From CAWCXF01 sp963799455 (GTDB taxonomy: Bacteria > Pseudomonadota > Alphaproteobacteria > Rhodobacterales > Rhodobacteraceae): a stretch of 64,000 nucleotides of DNA. The position numbers were made by a program, and so were the translations under genes. The DNA lies in NCBI GenBank assembly GCA_963799455.1, contig CAWCXF010000004.1, positions 62,001 through 126,000 of the forward strand. Direction: 5' to 3'. This document shows, one piece after another, positions 1 to 10,816 of the stretch (position 1 is its first letter; the number at the start of each line of letters is the position of its first letter). The notes beneath the pieces were generated by a model. The model ran no database searches. It was not told where the DNA came from and saw only the letters and a program-made list of their open reading frames with translations.

Positions 1-230
1 TCGCCCGCCACAAGAGCCTCACGGTCGCAGAAGCCGTCCAGGCGGCCGGTGCCGAGCTGCGCTTCCTTTCGCCCTGCTCGCCGGACCTCAACCCCATCGA
101 GAGCGTCGTCGCAGAGCTCAAGGCGCCGCCCGCAACCGAGACGCCCTCCGGAAGCACCGTCCGCCCCCTGCCCGACGCCCCCCCCGGAGGGCGCCAACCG
201 CTTCAGCGCCGCCGCAGGCTCACCTCCGAG
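1..230 (+). pseudogene. Decayed IS630-family transposase C-terminus (cut by window edge)
   Basis: The third forward frame reads AAGAELRFLSPCSPDLNPIE at about 41-100. This matches the hallmark of IS630/Tc1-type DDE transposases (usually LPPYSPDLNPIE, holding the last catalytic Glu). The usual continuation, an Ala-Lys-rich helix and a CANYF-like end, appears only after a change of frame as GANRFSAAAGS near 190-225, so the copy is frameshifted. The 5' part lies outside the window. No terminal inverted repeat could be recognised before ureG. Read as an inactive remnant. Confidence 0.7.
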
Positions 231-330
231 CGATGGGCGAGGATCGGTCACGCGGCCGACGGGCCGAGAAGGCGGCCGGCCGGCCCGCCCCCAGAACCGT
301 TGTGCTCCCCTGGACGCGGAGCGCACCTCG

Positions 331-968
<638 letters not shown>

Positions 969-972
<4 letters not shown>

Positions 973-1595
973 GAGCGGAAGATCCTCACGGGCTGGGTCT
1001 CGTGGCGCATCGAGGCGATGTCTGCGAGGAAGGCGGTGGAGGACAGTGCGTCCAGGCCCTCAACGACGGCTCGCGCCGCGACCTCGCGGCACACCGGCGC
1101 GAGGGCGGCGAGGCAGGCCTGGCCTTCCGTCTGACCCAGCGGGACCGCCCTGACCGCGGCCGAGACGAGGTTGGCGGCGAAGGCCTGGAGGTGCATCGCC
1201 GCCGCGAGCCCGAGCGGCAGGCGGCGCAGCCGCGAGGCCCGACCGAGCGCCACCGGATAGGGCGCGTCCGCGAGGTCGAGCCCCCAGACGGCGCGCAGGG
1301 CGGCGCACAGCGCCTCGCCCTGGAGCACGGCCTCGGCCAGCCGCTCGCGCGAGGGGGCGAAGGCGCGGGCCGTCTCGGCCACCGCCTGGACTTCGGCCGC
1401 GGACCCGGCGCGATGCGCCGCCGCGAGGAGGATGACGTCCGAGCGCCCCGAGCCGTGGGCGATCACGTCCGCGATCCAGTCCCGCAACGAGGCGGCGTCC
1501 GAGACGGAGCCCTCCGCGATCGCCCATTCGAGCCCGTGCGAGTAGGCGTAGGCGCCGACCGGGAAGCCGGGCGACAGCCACTGTGCGAGGGTCAT
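969..1595 (-). CDS. ureF: Urease accessory protein UreF
   Basis: All-helical urease accessory protein that bridges UreD-urease and UreG during nickel insertion. The conserved core begins MTLAQWLSPGFPVGAYAYSH and continues HGLEWAIAEG, giving 208 residues from the ATG at 1595, the normal family length. The frame stays open upstream to an ATG at 2036 inside ureE, which would add about 147 Pro/Ala/Glu-rich residues not known in UreF. Neither ATG has a clear Shine-Dalgarno sequence. I place the start at 1595 by homology; the longer form is treated separately. Overlaps ureG by 4 bases. Confidence 0.9.
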
Positions 1596-2019
1596 CACAT
1601 CGGCGTCTGTCGCAGGGGCCTCGGGGGGAGGCTCGGTGGGCGCCTGTGGGGGCCGGGGCTCGGCGGCCTCCGTGGCGGGCGCCTCAGTGGGGGGGCCTTC
1701 GGGGCCGGGCGCGGGGGGAAAGGCCTCGGCTGGAAGGATCCGGGCGGGCCGGGGCTCGATTGGCCGGGCCTCGACAGGAGCTTCGACAGGAGCTTCGGCG
1801 GGAGCTTCGGCGGGACCGGGCGCGACGAGCGGCGCCTCCGGGAGCCAGGGCTCGACGGCTCCCGCGGCGGGAGCCTCGGTGGGGGACTCGACGGACGCCG
1901 CGCTGGGCCTGGCCTCGCCGGAGCGGGCCTCGATGAGCGCCTCGGAGACCATGGGCTCGGCGGAGGGCTCGGCGGAGGGCTCGGCGGAGGGCTCGGCGGA
2001 GAGGGCCACGGGCCGGGGC
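1596..2019 (-). other. Low-complexity Pro/Ala/Glu spacer between ureE and ureF
   Basis: A 424-base stretch open in the ureF frame. It would encode an acidic, proline-rich, presumably disordered segment built from short repeats such as SAEP, VEAP and TEAP. Such a gap is odd in an operon whose other junctions overlap or nearly touch. It is either a real N-terminal extension of UreF or an expanded non-coding spacer that stays open because stop codons are rare at this GC content. Confidence 0.6.
1954..2001 (-). repeat. 12-bp tandem repeat, four copies (SAEP-coding)
   Basis: Four perfect consecutive copies of GGCTCGGCGGAG (plus-strand reading). In the ureF frame on the minus strand each copy encodes Ser-Ala-Glu-Pro. 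The unit length of 12 keeps the frame, so copy-number change would not break an extended UreF. A similar 12-base repeat encoding VAEP lies at the start of the flavoprotein gene at 49331-50320. Confidence 0.9.
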
Positions 2020-2505
2020 TCAGTGCGCGTGCGCATGGGTGCGGCCGTGGCCGTAGGCGCCGCCCTCGGGCGCGAAGGGCCCGCGCAGGTCGCGCAAGGA
2101 CGCGCCGAGCCCGGTCAGCATGGCGCGCAGCACCGGGTCGGCGCGGATCAGCAGGCGGCCGGGCTCGACCTGGCAGGGCGCGTGGCGGTTGCCGACGTGC
2201 CAGGCCAGGCGCGCCAGCTCCGGGCCGGTGACCTCGATCAGATCCTCCTCGGCCGCCACGATCTCCACGAGCCGCCCGTCGTCGAGCAAGAGCGCGTCGC
2301 CATGGTCGAGCGAGGTCGTGCGCGGCAGGTCCGCCAGGAAGGCGAGGCCGCCCTGCCCCCGCAGCACCCGGCGGCGCAGCAGGCGCCCCTCGTGGTCGAG
2401 CACGCAGGCGTCGGCGGCCCCCGACCACTCCCCGGCGCGGCGGACGCCTTGGGCGAGCGGCAGGCTGGCCGCCTCCTCCACCGCTTGTTCCTCGGGGCGG
2501 TCCAT
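2020..2505 (-). CDS. ureE: Urease nickel metallochaperone UreE
   Basis: 161-residue nickel carrier that delivers nickel to the UreG-UreF-UreD-urease complex. Family features seen are the peptide-binding N-terminal domain (DHGDALLLDDGRLVEIVAAE) and the metal-binding domain (ARLAWHVGNRHAPCQVEP, with the conserved dimer-site His). It ends in a short His-rich tail, GHGRTHAHAH, typical of UreE. The ATG at 2505 lies 2 bases after the ureC stop, which sets the start. In the raw frame this reading is continuous with the frameshifted 5' end of ureC, which can be mistaken for a UreC-UreE fusion. Confidence 0.93.
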   Translation of the reverse strand: MDRPEEQAVEEAASLPLAQGVRRAGEWSGAADACVLDHEGRLLRRRVLRGQGGLAFLADLPRTTSLDHGDALLLDDGRLVEIVAAEEDLIEVTGPELARLAWHVGNRHAPCQVEPGRLLIRADPVLRAMLTGLGASLRDLRGPFAPEGGAYGHGRTHAHAH

Positions 2506-2507
2506 CC

Positions 2508-4214
<1,707 letters not shown>

Positions 4215-4218
<4 letters not shown>

Positions 4219-4523
4219 CGCAGCGCCCCCATCACGGCGCCGCCGAAGCCGAAGACCTTTCGCGCGCCCGCATAGGGGATCAGCCGCACCTCGCGCCGCT
4301 GGCCCGGCTCGAAGCGCACCGCGGTCCCCGCCGCGATGTCGAGCCTCATGCCGTGCGCGGCCTCGCGCTCAAAGGCGAGCGCGGGGTTCGCTTCGGCGAA
4401 GTGGTAGTGGCTGCCCACCTGCACCGGGCGGTCGCCGGTGTTGGCGACCATCAGCGTCACCGCCTCTCGCCCCTCGTTGAGGGTGATCTCGCCCGCCGCG
4501 GACATGATTTCTCCGGGGATCAC
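4215..4523 (-). CDS. ureB: Urease beta subunit UreB
   Basis: 102-residue structural subunit of the (UreABC)3 urease. Starts GTG at 4523, giving (M)IPGEIMSAAGEITLNEG, which matches the canonical family N-terminus, whereas an internal ATG at 4506 would remove conserved residues. The signature VTLMVANTGDRPVQVGSHYH is intact. Overlaps ureC by 4 bases (ATGA). About 147 bases separate it from ureA; nothing recognisable lies in that gap. Confidence 0.95.
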
Positions 4524-4670
4524 GTCAGCCTCCCGCCGTCTCGGCCGCGCTCGGGATCGGCCGGGCCGCCGCCGCGGCGCCGGCCCGTCGGGCGCTCCGG
4601 GAGGGGCCGGAGGGGAGCGACCGGTGCTCCGCCGGATGCAGGGCGCGGGCGCGGTCCTGGATGGGACCGC

Positions 4671-4973
4671 TCATCGGATCGGCTCGTGGACGGTCACGAG
4701 CTTGGTGCCGTCGCGGAAGGTCGCCTCGACCTGGACCTCGGGGATCATCTCGGGCACGCCCTCCATGCACTGCTCGCGGGTCACGACCTGCGCGCCGGCC
4801 TCCATCATGTCGGCGACCGAGCGGCCGTCGCGCGCGCCCTCGACCACCGCGTCGCAGATCAGCGCCACCGCCTCGGGATGGTTGAGGCGCACGCCGCGCG
4901 CGAGCCTGCGCCGCGCGACCTCGGCCGCCATGGCGATCAGGAGCTTGTCCTTTTCCCTCGGGGTGAGCTGCAT
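4671..4973 (-). CDS. ureA: Urease gamma subunit UreA
   Basis: 100-residue gamma subunit of urease, exactly the family length. It opens MQLTPREKDKLLIAMAAEVA and contains LNHPEAVALICDAVVEGARDG and VQVEATFRDGTKLVTVHEPI, all standard UreA blocks. The ATG lies 1 base after the ureD stop, so the two are translationally coupled. Confidence 0.97.
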   Translation of the reverse strand: MQLTPREKDKLLIAMAAEVARRRLARGVRLNHPEAVALICDAVVEGARDGRSVADMMEAGAQVVTREQCMEGVPEMIPEVQVEATFRDGTKLVTVHEPIR

Positions 4974-4974
4974 G

Positions 4975-5820
4975 TCACGTCGTCCAGGATCGGGGCACCG
5001 GGGCGCCGGTCAGGAGTGCCACCACCGCCACGAGCACGGCGCGCAGGCCGTGGCCGTCGTGGGCGAGGATGCGCGCGAGGAGCAGATCCTCGGCGGGCGC
5101 GCTGGCGCCGGCCGCGGGCGGCAGCAGCGCGCGCAGCGGCCCCAGCAGGGCCGCGGCACCGGGGGCGGCGTGCAGGACGCCCGCCATCGCGCCGGCGCCG
5201 CCGGCCACGGCCGGGCGCGCGAGATGCGCGGCCACGTCGCCCGAGAGGTCGAGCCCGTCGCGGAAGGCGGGCGCGCCGTCGCGCCTCAGATCCACGCGGT
5301 CGCGGAACCATGCGCCGCGCAGCGTCTCGCCCATCGCGGCGCGCCCGAAGACCAGCGCCTCGACCATGGTGAAGGCGGCGTCTCGGGCCATCTCGACGCC
5401 GAGCGTGCGGCTCATCGCGCAGCCGTCGTAGAGGATCGTCTCCTGCGGCAGCCAGGCGAGCCGCGCCCGCCCGCCCAGGCGGAGCGTGTTTCGCACGATG
5501 CCGGTGGAGCCCGGCTGGGCGCGGTAGGCCCGCTCGGCCGCCTGGGTCGTCAGGGTCAGATGCGCGCCGTCCTCGGCCGCGGCCTCGACGGCGAGGCGGT
5601 CGCCCCCGGTGACGCCTCCGGCGGTGTTGACGACGATCGCCTCCAGGGCGGCGCCCCCGCGGCGCGGGAACAGCGCCCTGAGCGCGCCCGACTGGCGCAG
5701 GCCCATGAGCCGCGTCCCCTCGGGGCGTCGGCGCGCCGAGAGGCGCAGCGCGCCGATGGCGCGCGGCTGCGTGGGGACGGGGACGGGCTCAGCCCGGATC
5801 GTGAGCGGCTGATGGGTGAT
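4975..5820 (-). CDS. ureD: Urease accessory protein UreD, apparently with a non-AUG start
   Basis: Scaffold accessory protein that binds apo-urease and recruits UreF and UreG. Family blocks seen are LMGLRQSGALRALFPR, VVNTAGGVTGGDRL, TTQAAERAYRAQ, WLPQETILYDGCAMSRT and MVEALVFGRAAMGE. No ATG, GTG or TTG lies in frame where the family normally starts; the open frame runs back to 6270 through unrecognisable sequence. A perfect AGGAGG at 5831-5826 lies 5 bases before an in-frame ATC at 5820, which would give 281 residues, the expected size. The start is therefore inferred from length and ribosome site. A sequencing error in the start codon is an equally good explanation. Confidence 0.88.
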   Translation of the reverse strand: MTHQPLTIRAEPVPVPTQPRAIGALRLSARRRPEGTRLMGLRQSGALRALFPRRGGAALEAIVVNTAGGVTGGDRLAVEAAAEDGAHLTLTTQAAERAYRAQPGSTGIVRNTLRLGGRARLAWLPQETILYDGCAMSRTLGVEMARDAAFTMVEALVFGRAAMGETLRGAWFRDRVDLRRDGAPAFRDGLDLSGDVAAHLARPAVAGGAGAMAGVLHAAPGAAALLGPLRALLPPAAGASAPAEDLLLARILAHDGHGLRAVLVAVVALLTGAPVPRSWTT

Positions 5821-5945
5821 GCGGGCCTCCTGGCGCGGCAGCCCGGGCAGGGATCCCCGCGCCTGCGCGAATGGCCAGGGGGATCGGGGCGCGGGCGCCT
5901 TGGCCGTGAGGAAAGTGCCCGATCGGAAGTCATCGAGGCGCCATA

Positions 5946-5962
5946 TGCACAGCTTTCGTGCA
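5946..5962. promoter_or_regulatory. NtrC-like palindrome upstream of the urease operon
   Basis: TGCACAGCTTTCGTGCA is a 17-base inverted repeat with perfect TGCAC/GTGCA arms. It has the same length and outer bases as the enteric NtrC consensus TGCACC-N5-GGTGCA, differing at the two inner arm positions. It sits about 125 bases upstream of the proposed ureD start in a small AT-richer patch. Urease operons are commonly nitrogen-regulated, so an NtrC enhancer is a reasonable inference. I did not find a convincing sigma-54 -24/-12 element downstream. Confidence 0.45.
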
Positions 5963-6303
5963 GAACAGCGGCGCGGGCGGGCGTTCGTCCGCGGATCGGC
6001 GGCCTCAGGGCGCGCGGCCCGCTGCCAGTAGGAGGGCGCGAAGGCATCCGGCCCGTCGCGCGCCACATGGAGGGCCGAGATGGCTCGCGATCCGCGATCC
6101 GCCGCCCTCGACGCGGGCGGCGCGCCGACCCGGCGGAGGCGCGGGCGGCGCGGAGGGCCGACCGGCCCCCAGGACTGGCTCATGAGGCCGCGCACGTGCT
6201 GCCCAGGACTACAGCTCGCGCGGCGTTGCGCGGCAGCGGCTCTCCCTGTCGCCAGCCTATGCACTGACACCGAGCAGAAGAACCCTCATGCGTCGGCTCT
6301 ACC

Positions 6304-6481
6304 GGCGCCCCCACGCCCTTACCCGATGCGCATGCGACCCCCCCGCGAGCCGGGCGGCGGGGCTCTCAGGAGGAGATGCCGCCCCGGGGGGGGCCATCGC
6401 AGCCCTGGCAGGCGCCCCCACGCCCTCGCCCGGTGCGCGCGGGCCCTTGGCGAGCCCGGAGGCGCGGCTCTCACGCGGGGC
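6304..6481 (+). repeat. Two degenerate ~70-bp direct repeats (period about 107)
   Basis: Positions 6304-6373 and 6411-6481 are imperfect copies of each other. Both begin GGCGCCCCCACGCCCT, continue through CCCG(A/G)TGCGC and CGAGCC, and end GGCTCTCA. They lie in the 700-base gap between ureD and the DUF533-type gene. Apart from these copies and the palindrome at 5946 I see no gene or RNA in the gap. Confidence 0.7.
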
Positions 6482-6527
6482 CGGGGCGCGCGCGTGCCTC
6501 GCGGCCCCGGCCGGCCCGCGTCGCCCC

Positions 6528-7391
6528 TCACTCGGGCGGCGGGGCGCCGACCTCCGCGTGGGCGCGCTCGACCTCCTCGCGGCTGAGATCCAGCGCGGAG
6601 GCCAGGCGGCGCAGGTGCTCGGTCTCGGCGTGGGTGTCCACGTCGATGGCCATCAGCGAGACCGCGTAGATCTGCGCCTCCAGGCCCTTCGGGACCTGGG
6701 CCGCGAGGCCCTCGGGATCGACGGGGGCCTCCAGCTCCTGCGTGACGAAGCGGCGCTCGTCGGGGTCGAGGTCGTCCATCTCGCCCAGCAGGCGCTCGCG
6801 CTCCTTCGGGTCGATCACGCCGTCGGCGCGCGCGGCCTGGATCATCGCGCGCAGCATCAGGCCGGCCGCGGCCTCCTGCTCGGGCGTGACGGGGGGCGCC
6901 TCGCGGTCGGGGTCGGCGGCCGCGTCGAGCGCCTCGCCGAAGCCCATCGCGGGCTCCCCGCTCGGCCGGTCGGCCTTGGCGGCGAGCTGGCCCAGCAGCC
7001 CGCCGCCGAGCGCGCCGCCCAGCACGCCCGCCGTGCCGCTGCCGAGGCCGCCCGTCGCGCCGCCGCCCAGGAGGCCGCCCAGCAGCCCGTCGAGCCCGCC
7101 GCCCCTGGTGCCGCCCAGGCTCCGGCCCGGACTCAGGCCCGCGCCGGAGCCGCGCGCGAGGTTCTCCAGCATCCCGCCGAGGCCCGGCGAGCCCGCGCTG
7201 CGCCCCGCGAGGACCGAGCTCAAGGCGCCGCCGAGGCCGCCCGCCCCCGCTCCCTGGCCTGCGCTCGCCAGCGAGCCGAGCAGGCCCCCCCGCCCGGCCG
7301 TGCGGCCCTGCGAGCCGCGCATCATCGAGGAGGCGCCCTTGGCGACCGCCACCCCCAGCGCCACCTTGGCCAGCGTTCTCATCAGGCTCAT
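6528..7391 (-). CDS. DUF533 / TerB-like protein with Gly-rich N-terminal region
   Basis: 287 residues from the ATG at 7391, chosen because GGGGAG lies 7 bases upstream. The N-terminus, MSLMRTLAKVALGVAVAKGA, is a short hydrophobic or membrane-associating segment. Residues about 30-160 are very rich in Gly, Leu and Ala (GGLLGSLASAGQGAGAGGLGG and similar). The last ~120 residues form a helical TerB-like domain with the acidic motif MIQAARADGVIDPKERERL. This is the architecture of the YebE-like DUF533 family; its biochemical role is unknown. Transcribed alone, convergent with nothing nearby. Confidence 0.8.
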   Translation of the reverse strand: MSLMRTLAKVALGVAVAKGASSMMRGSQGRTAGRGGLLGSLASAGQGAGAGGLGGALSSVLAGRSAGSPGLGGMLENLARGSGAGLSPGRSLGGTRGGGLDGLLGGLLGGGATGGLGSGTAGVLGGALGGGLLGQLAAKADRPSGEPAMGFGEALDAAADPDREAPPVTPEQEAAAGLMLRAMIQAARADGVIDPKERERLLGEMDDLDPDERRFVTQELEAPVDPEGLAAQVPKGLEAQIYAVSLMAIDVDTHAETEHLRRLASALDLSREEVERAHAEVGAPPPE

Positions 7392-7678
7392 CTCGGATCT
7401 CCCCGTCATGCGCCCGGCTTCGGATCCGGCCGGGCTCGGGAAGGGAACCCCCGAGGGGGGCGCAGGGGTCCGGCGCTCGGGACGCGGCCGGGGATCGCCG
7501 CCGGGCGCGCCGTCCGGACCCGCCGGGAGCCCGGCCCGCGCGCCTCGGAGGAGGTCGGCCGGATCGACCCTCGGGAGAGGGCCCGTGCGCGCCCGAAGAG
7601 CGGGGGCCACCCAGGCGCGGGGTCTCGGCCGCCTCGTGCGAGGGGCGCGCGTCGAAGGACGACGGCGCCGGCGCGCCG

Positions 7679-10600
7679 TCAGGCGGGCTCGGCCTCGGCC
7701 TGCGGCGCCTCGCCCGAGGGCGCGGCCCGGCGGGCGCGCTTCTCGCCCAGCATCAGCATGGCGGGGGTGACGATCAGCGTCAGCGCGGTGGCGACGACGA
7801 GGCCGCCGGCGATGGCCGAGGAGAGCTCGGTCCACCACTGCGTCGAGGGCGCGCCGTAGACGATCTCGCGGCCCGCGAAGTCGATGTTGACGCCGATCAC
7901 CATGGGCAGGAGCCCCAGCGCGGTGGTGGTCGAGGTCAGGAGCACGGGGCGCAGGCGCTGGGCGCCGGTCCTCAGCGCGGCCTCGTAGGGCGAGGCGCCT
8001 GCGCGCTTGAGGTCGTTGTAGGTGTCGATCAGCACGATGTTGTTGTTCACCACGATGCCGGCGAGCGCGATCACGCCGATGCCGCCCATGACGATGCCGA
8101 AGGGCCGGCCCGTGACCATCAGCCCGAAGAGCACCCCCGCGACCGAGAAGACGATCGCGCTCATGACGATCAGCGCCTGGCCGAAGCGGTTGAACTGCGC
8201 CAGCAGGATGGCGAACATCAGCCCGATCGCCGCGCCGAAGGCGCCGATCAGGAAGGTCATCGCCTCCTGCTGGTCCTCGGCCTCGCCGGCGAAGGACCAC
8301 TCGACGCCGGGGGGGAGATCCATCCGTTCGAGGGCCCCGCGCAGGGCGGTGATCTGGTCGTTGACGAGCAGGCCCGGCGCCACGTCGGCCTCGATCGTCA
8401 CCACCCGGCGCTGGTCCTCGCGCTTGATCGTGCCGGTGCGCGGCGAGGGCTCGAAGGTGACGAAGTTGGCGATCGGCACGAGGCCGGAGGCGGTCGGCAC
8501 GCGCAGGCCCTGAAGCTCCTCCAGCGTGCGCTCCTCGGCCGGGAAGCGCACGCGGATGTCCACCGTGCCGTCGGCGCCGTCGGGGCGGTAGTCGGCCACC
8601 GTGATGCCGCCCGTCAGGAGCTGCACCGCCTGGCCCAAGAGGCTCACGTCGGCGCCGAAGCGCGCGGCCTCGGAGCGGTCCACGCGCAGCCGCCACTCGA
8701 CGCCCGGCAGCGGCAGGCTGTCGGTGACGTCGGTGAAGCCGCCCAAGGACTCCATCGCCTCGCGCACGGCTTGCGCCGCCATGGCCTGCGCGGCCGGGTC
8801 GGCGCCGGTGAGCTGGAGGCTGACGGGCTTGCCGGAGGTGGGCCCGCCGCTCTCGGTGCGGACCTGCACGTCGATGCCGGGGATCGCGGCCATCTCGGCG
8901 CGGATCTCCTCGCCGATCGCCTCGGCCTTGCGGCGGGTGTCCCACTCGTCGAGCTCGAGCTGGATCGTGCCGATCACCTCCTCGTCGGACTGCCGGTCGG
9001 CCGAGGAGCGCGCGTAGGTCGAGGCGATCTCGGGCCGGCCCACGAGGCGGTCCTCCACGAGCCGCACCAGGGCGTCGCGCTCGTAGATCGACAGGTTGTC
9101 GCGCGCGCGCACCTCGACCTGCATGAACTCGGGCTCGATCGAGGGGAAGAAGGTGACGCCGCGGCCGAGCTGGCCGTAGGCGCCGAAGGCCGCGAGCAGC
9201 AGCGCCACGGCGAAGCCCACCGTCGTCCAGGGCCGCAGGATCGCCCACTCCAGCGCGCGGACGTAGGCGCCCGTGGCGCCGCCGATCTCGCGCGGGTCGC
9301 CCGCTTCGGCCGCGTGCAGCTTGGCCTTGGCGTCGGCCGTCTGAGGCTGGCGGCGGCCGATCAGGCCGCCCAGCACGGGGATGAAGATCAGCGCCATGAA
9401 GAGCGAGGCGCCGAGCGTCAGGATCACGGTGATCGGCAGGAATTTCATGAACTCGCCGACCACGCCCTCCCAGAAGAGCAGCGGGAAGAACACCGAGAGC
9501 GTGGTCGCGGTCGAGGCGACGATGGGCCAGGCCATGCGCTTGGCCGCATAGGCGTAGGCCTCGCGCGGCGGCGCGCCCTCCTGGAGCTTGCGGTCCGCGA
9601 GCTCGGTGGTGACGATCGCGCCGTCCACCAGCATGCCGACGACGAGGATGAGCGAGAAGAGCACGATGATGTTGAGCGTGTAGCCCATGAGCCAGAGGGC
9701 GGCCACGCCCGCGAGGAACGCGCCCGGGATGGAGAGGCCCACGAGCAGCGCCGAGCGCACGCCGAGCGCCCAGACGATGACGATCATCACCAGCGCGATG
9801 GCCGCGATCACGTTGGCCTGGAGGTCCGAGAGCATGTCCTTGACCTGCTCGGACTCGTCCTGGAGGAGGTCCACGCGCACGCTCGCGGGCCAGGTCTCGC
9901 GGCTCTCGGCGATCACCGCCTTCACCGCGTCCACCGTCTCGATGATGTTGGCGCCGGCGCGCTTCTTGACCTCGAGCGCCAATGCGGGCTGTCCGTCGAT
10001 GCGCGCGAACGAGGTCGGATCCTCGTAGGTGCGCCTGACGGTGGCGACGTCGGCGAAGGTGACGACGGTGTCGCCGCGCACCTTCACGGGCAGCTCCATC
10101 ACGTCGGACATGTCCTCGATCAGGCCCGGCACCTTCAGCACCAGCCTTCCCGCGTCGGTCTCGATCGCTCCGGCGGCGATCAGCAGGTTGTTGCGGGTGA
10201 TCGAGCCGATCAGCTCGTCGAAGGAGATGTCGTAGGTCTCGAACACCGTGGGGTCGATCAGCACCTCCAGCAGCTCGGTGCGCTCGCCGCCGACATCGAC
10301 CTCGAGCACGCCCTCGATGCCCTCGATGCGGTCCTGGAGATCCTCGACGAGCCCGTTGAGCGTGCGCTCGGGCACCGGGCCCGAGGCGATCACCGTCAGG
10401 ATCGGGAAGAGCGCGGTGTTGATCTCGTTGACCGAGGGCTCGGTGGCGTCCTCGGGCAGGTCGGCGCGGGCGCTGTCCACCGCCTCGCGCACGTCGGCCA
10501 GCGCCGCGTCGGAGTCGAAGCCCGGCTCGAACTCCATCGTCACCGAGGCGTAGCCCTCGCCCGCGCTGGCGGTGAGATCCTTGAGCCCCTCGAGCGCGGA

Positions 10601-10816
10601 GAGCTCGGTCTCGAGCGGCTTGACGAGGAGGCGCTCGGCATCCTCGGGCGAGATGCCCTCGAGCGTGGTGACGACGTAGATGGTGGGGATCGGGATCTCG
10701 GGCGAGGACTCCCTCGGGATCGAGACGTAGGCCAGCGAGCCCACCGCCAGGATCAGCGCCAGGACCAGGGCGACCAGGCGCGAGCGCGAGAAGGCGGCGT
10801 CGATCAGCCCGCTCAT
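7679..10816 (-). CDS. RND efflux transporter permease
   Basis: 1045-residue inner-membrane proton-driven pump of the AcrB/HAE1 type, working with the adaptor encoded just upstream. An N-terminal helix (LVALVLALILAVGSLAYVSI) is followed by a porter domain, TM2-TM6 around 330-520, a second porter domain, and TM8-TM12 near the end. The TM4 motif reads GMLVDGAIVTTE, with Gly where classic HAE1 pumps have a second Asp; TM10 has VVNNNIVLIDTYNDLKRAG, as expected. The ATG at 10816 overlaps the adaptor stop by 4 bases. Substrate cannot be deduced. No outer-membrane channel gene is nearby. Confidence 0.93.
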   Translation of the reverse strand: MSGLIDAAFSRSRLVALVLALILAVGSLAYVSIPRESSPEIPIPTIYVVTTLEGISPEDAERLLVKPLETELSALEGLKDLTASAGEGYASVTMEFEPGFDSDAALADVREAVDSARADLPEDATEPSVNEINTALFPILTVIASGPVPERTLNGLVEDLQDRIEGIEGVLEVDVGGERTELLEVLIDPTVFETYDISFDELIGSITRNNLLIAAGAIETDAGRLVLKVPGLIEDMSDVMELPVKVRGDTVVTFADVATVRRTYEDPTSFARIDGQPALALEVKKRAGANIIETVDAVKAVIAESRETWPASVRVDLLQDESEQVKDMLSDLQANVIAAIALVMIVIVWALGVRSALLVGLSIPGAFLAGVAALWLMGYTLNIIVLFSLILVVGMLVDGAIVTTELADRKLQEGAPPREAYAYAAKRMAWPIVASTATTLSVFFPLLFWEGVVGEFMKFLPITVILTLGASLFMALIFIPVLGGLIGRRQPQTADAKAKLHAAEAGDPREIGGATGAYVRALEWAILRPWTTVGFAVALLLAAFGAYGQLGRGVTFFPSIEPEFMQVEVRARDNLSIYERDALVRLVEDRLVGRPEIASTYARSSADRQSDEEVIGTIQLELDEWDTRRKAEAIGEEIRAEMAAIPGIDVQVRTESGGPTSGKPVSLQLTGADPAAQAMAAQAVREAMESLGGFTDVTDSLPLPGVEWRLRVDRSEAARFGADVSLLGQAVQLLTGGITVADYRPDGADGTVDIRVRFPAEERTLEELQGLRVPTASGLVPIANFVTFEPSPRTGTIKREDQRRVVTIEADVAPGLLVNDQITALRGALERMDLPPGVEWSFAGEAEDQQEAMTFLIGAFGAAIGLMFAILLAQFNRFGQALIVMSAIVFSVAGVLFGLMVTGRPFGIVMGGIGVIALAGIVVNNNIVLIDTYNDLKRAGASPYEAALRTGAQRLRPVLLTSTTTALGLLPMVIGVNIDFAGREIVYGAPSTQWWTELSSAIAGGLVVATALTLIVTPAMLMLGEKRARRAAPSGEAPQAEAEPA

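Noticed and set aside
5820..5945. Sigma-54 promoter for ureD
   Set aside because: No GG-N10-GC pair with acceptable flanks was found between the NtrC-like dyad and the proposed start.
5821..6270. N-terminal extension of UreD to 6270
   Set aside because: It would add 150 residues with no family similarity and run through the NtrC-like dyad; UreD length is right without it.
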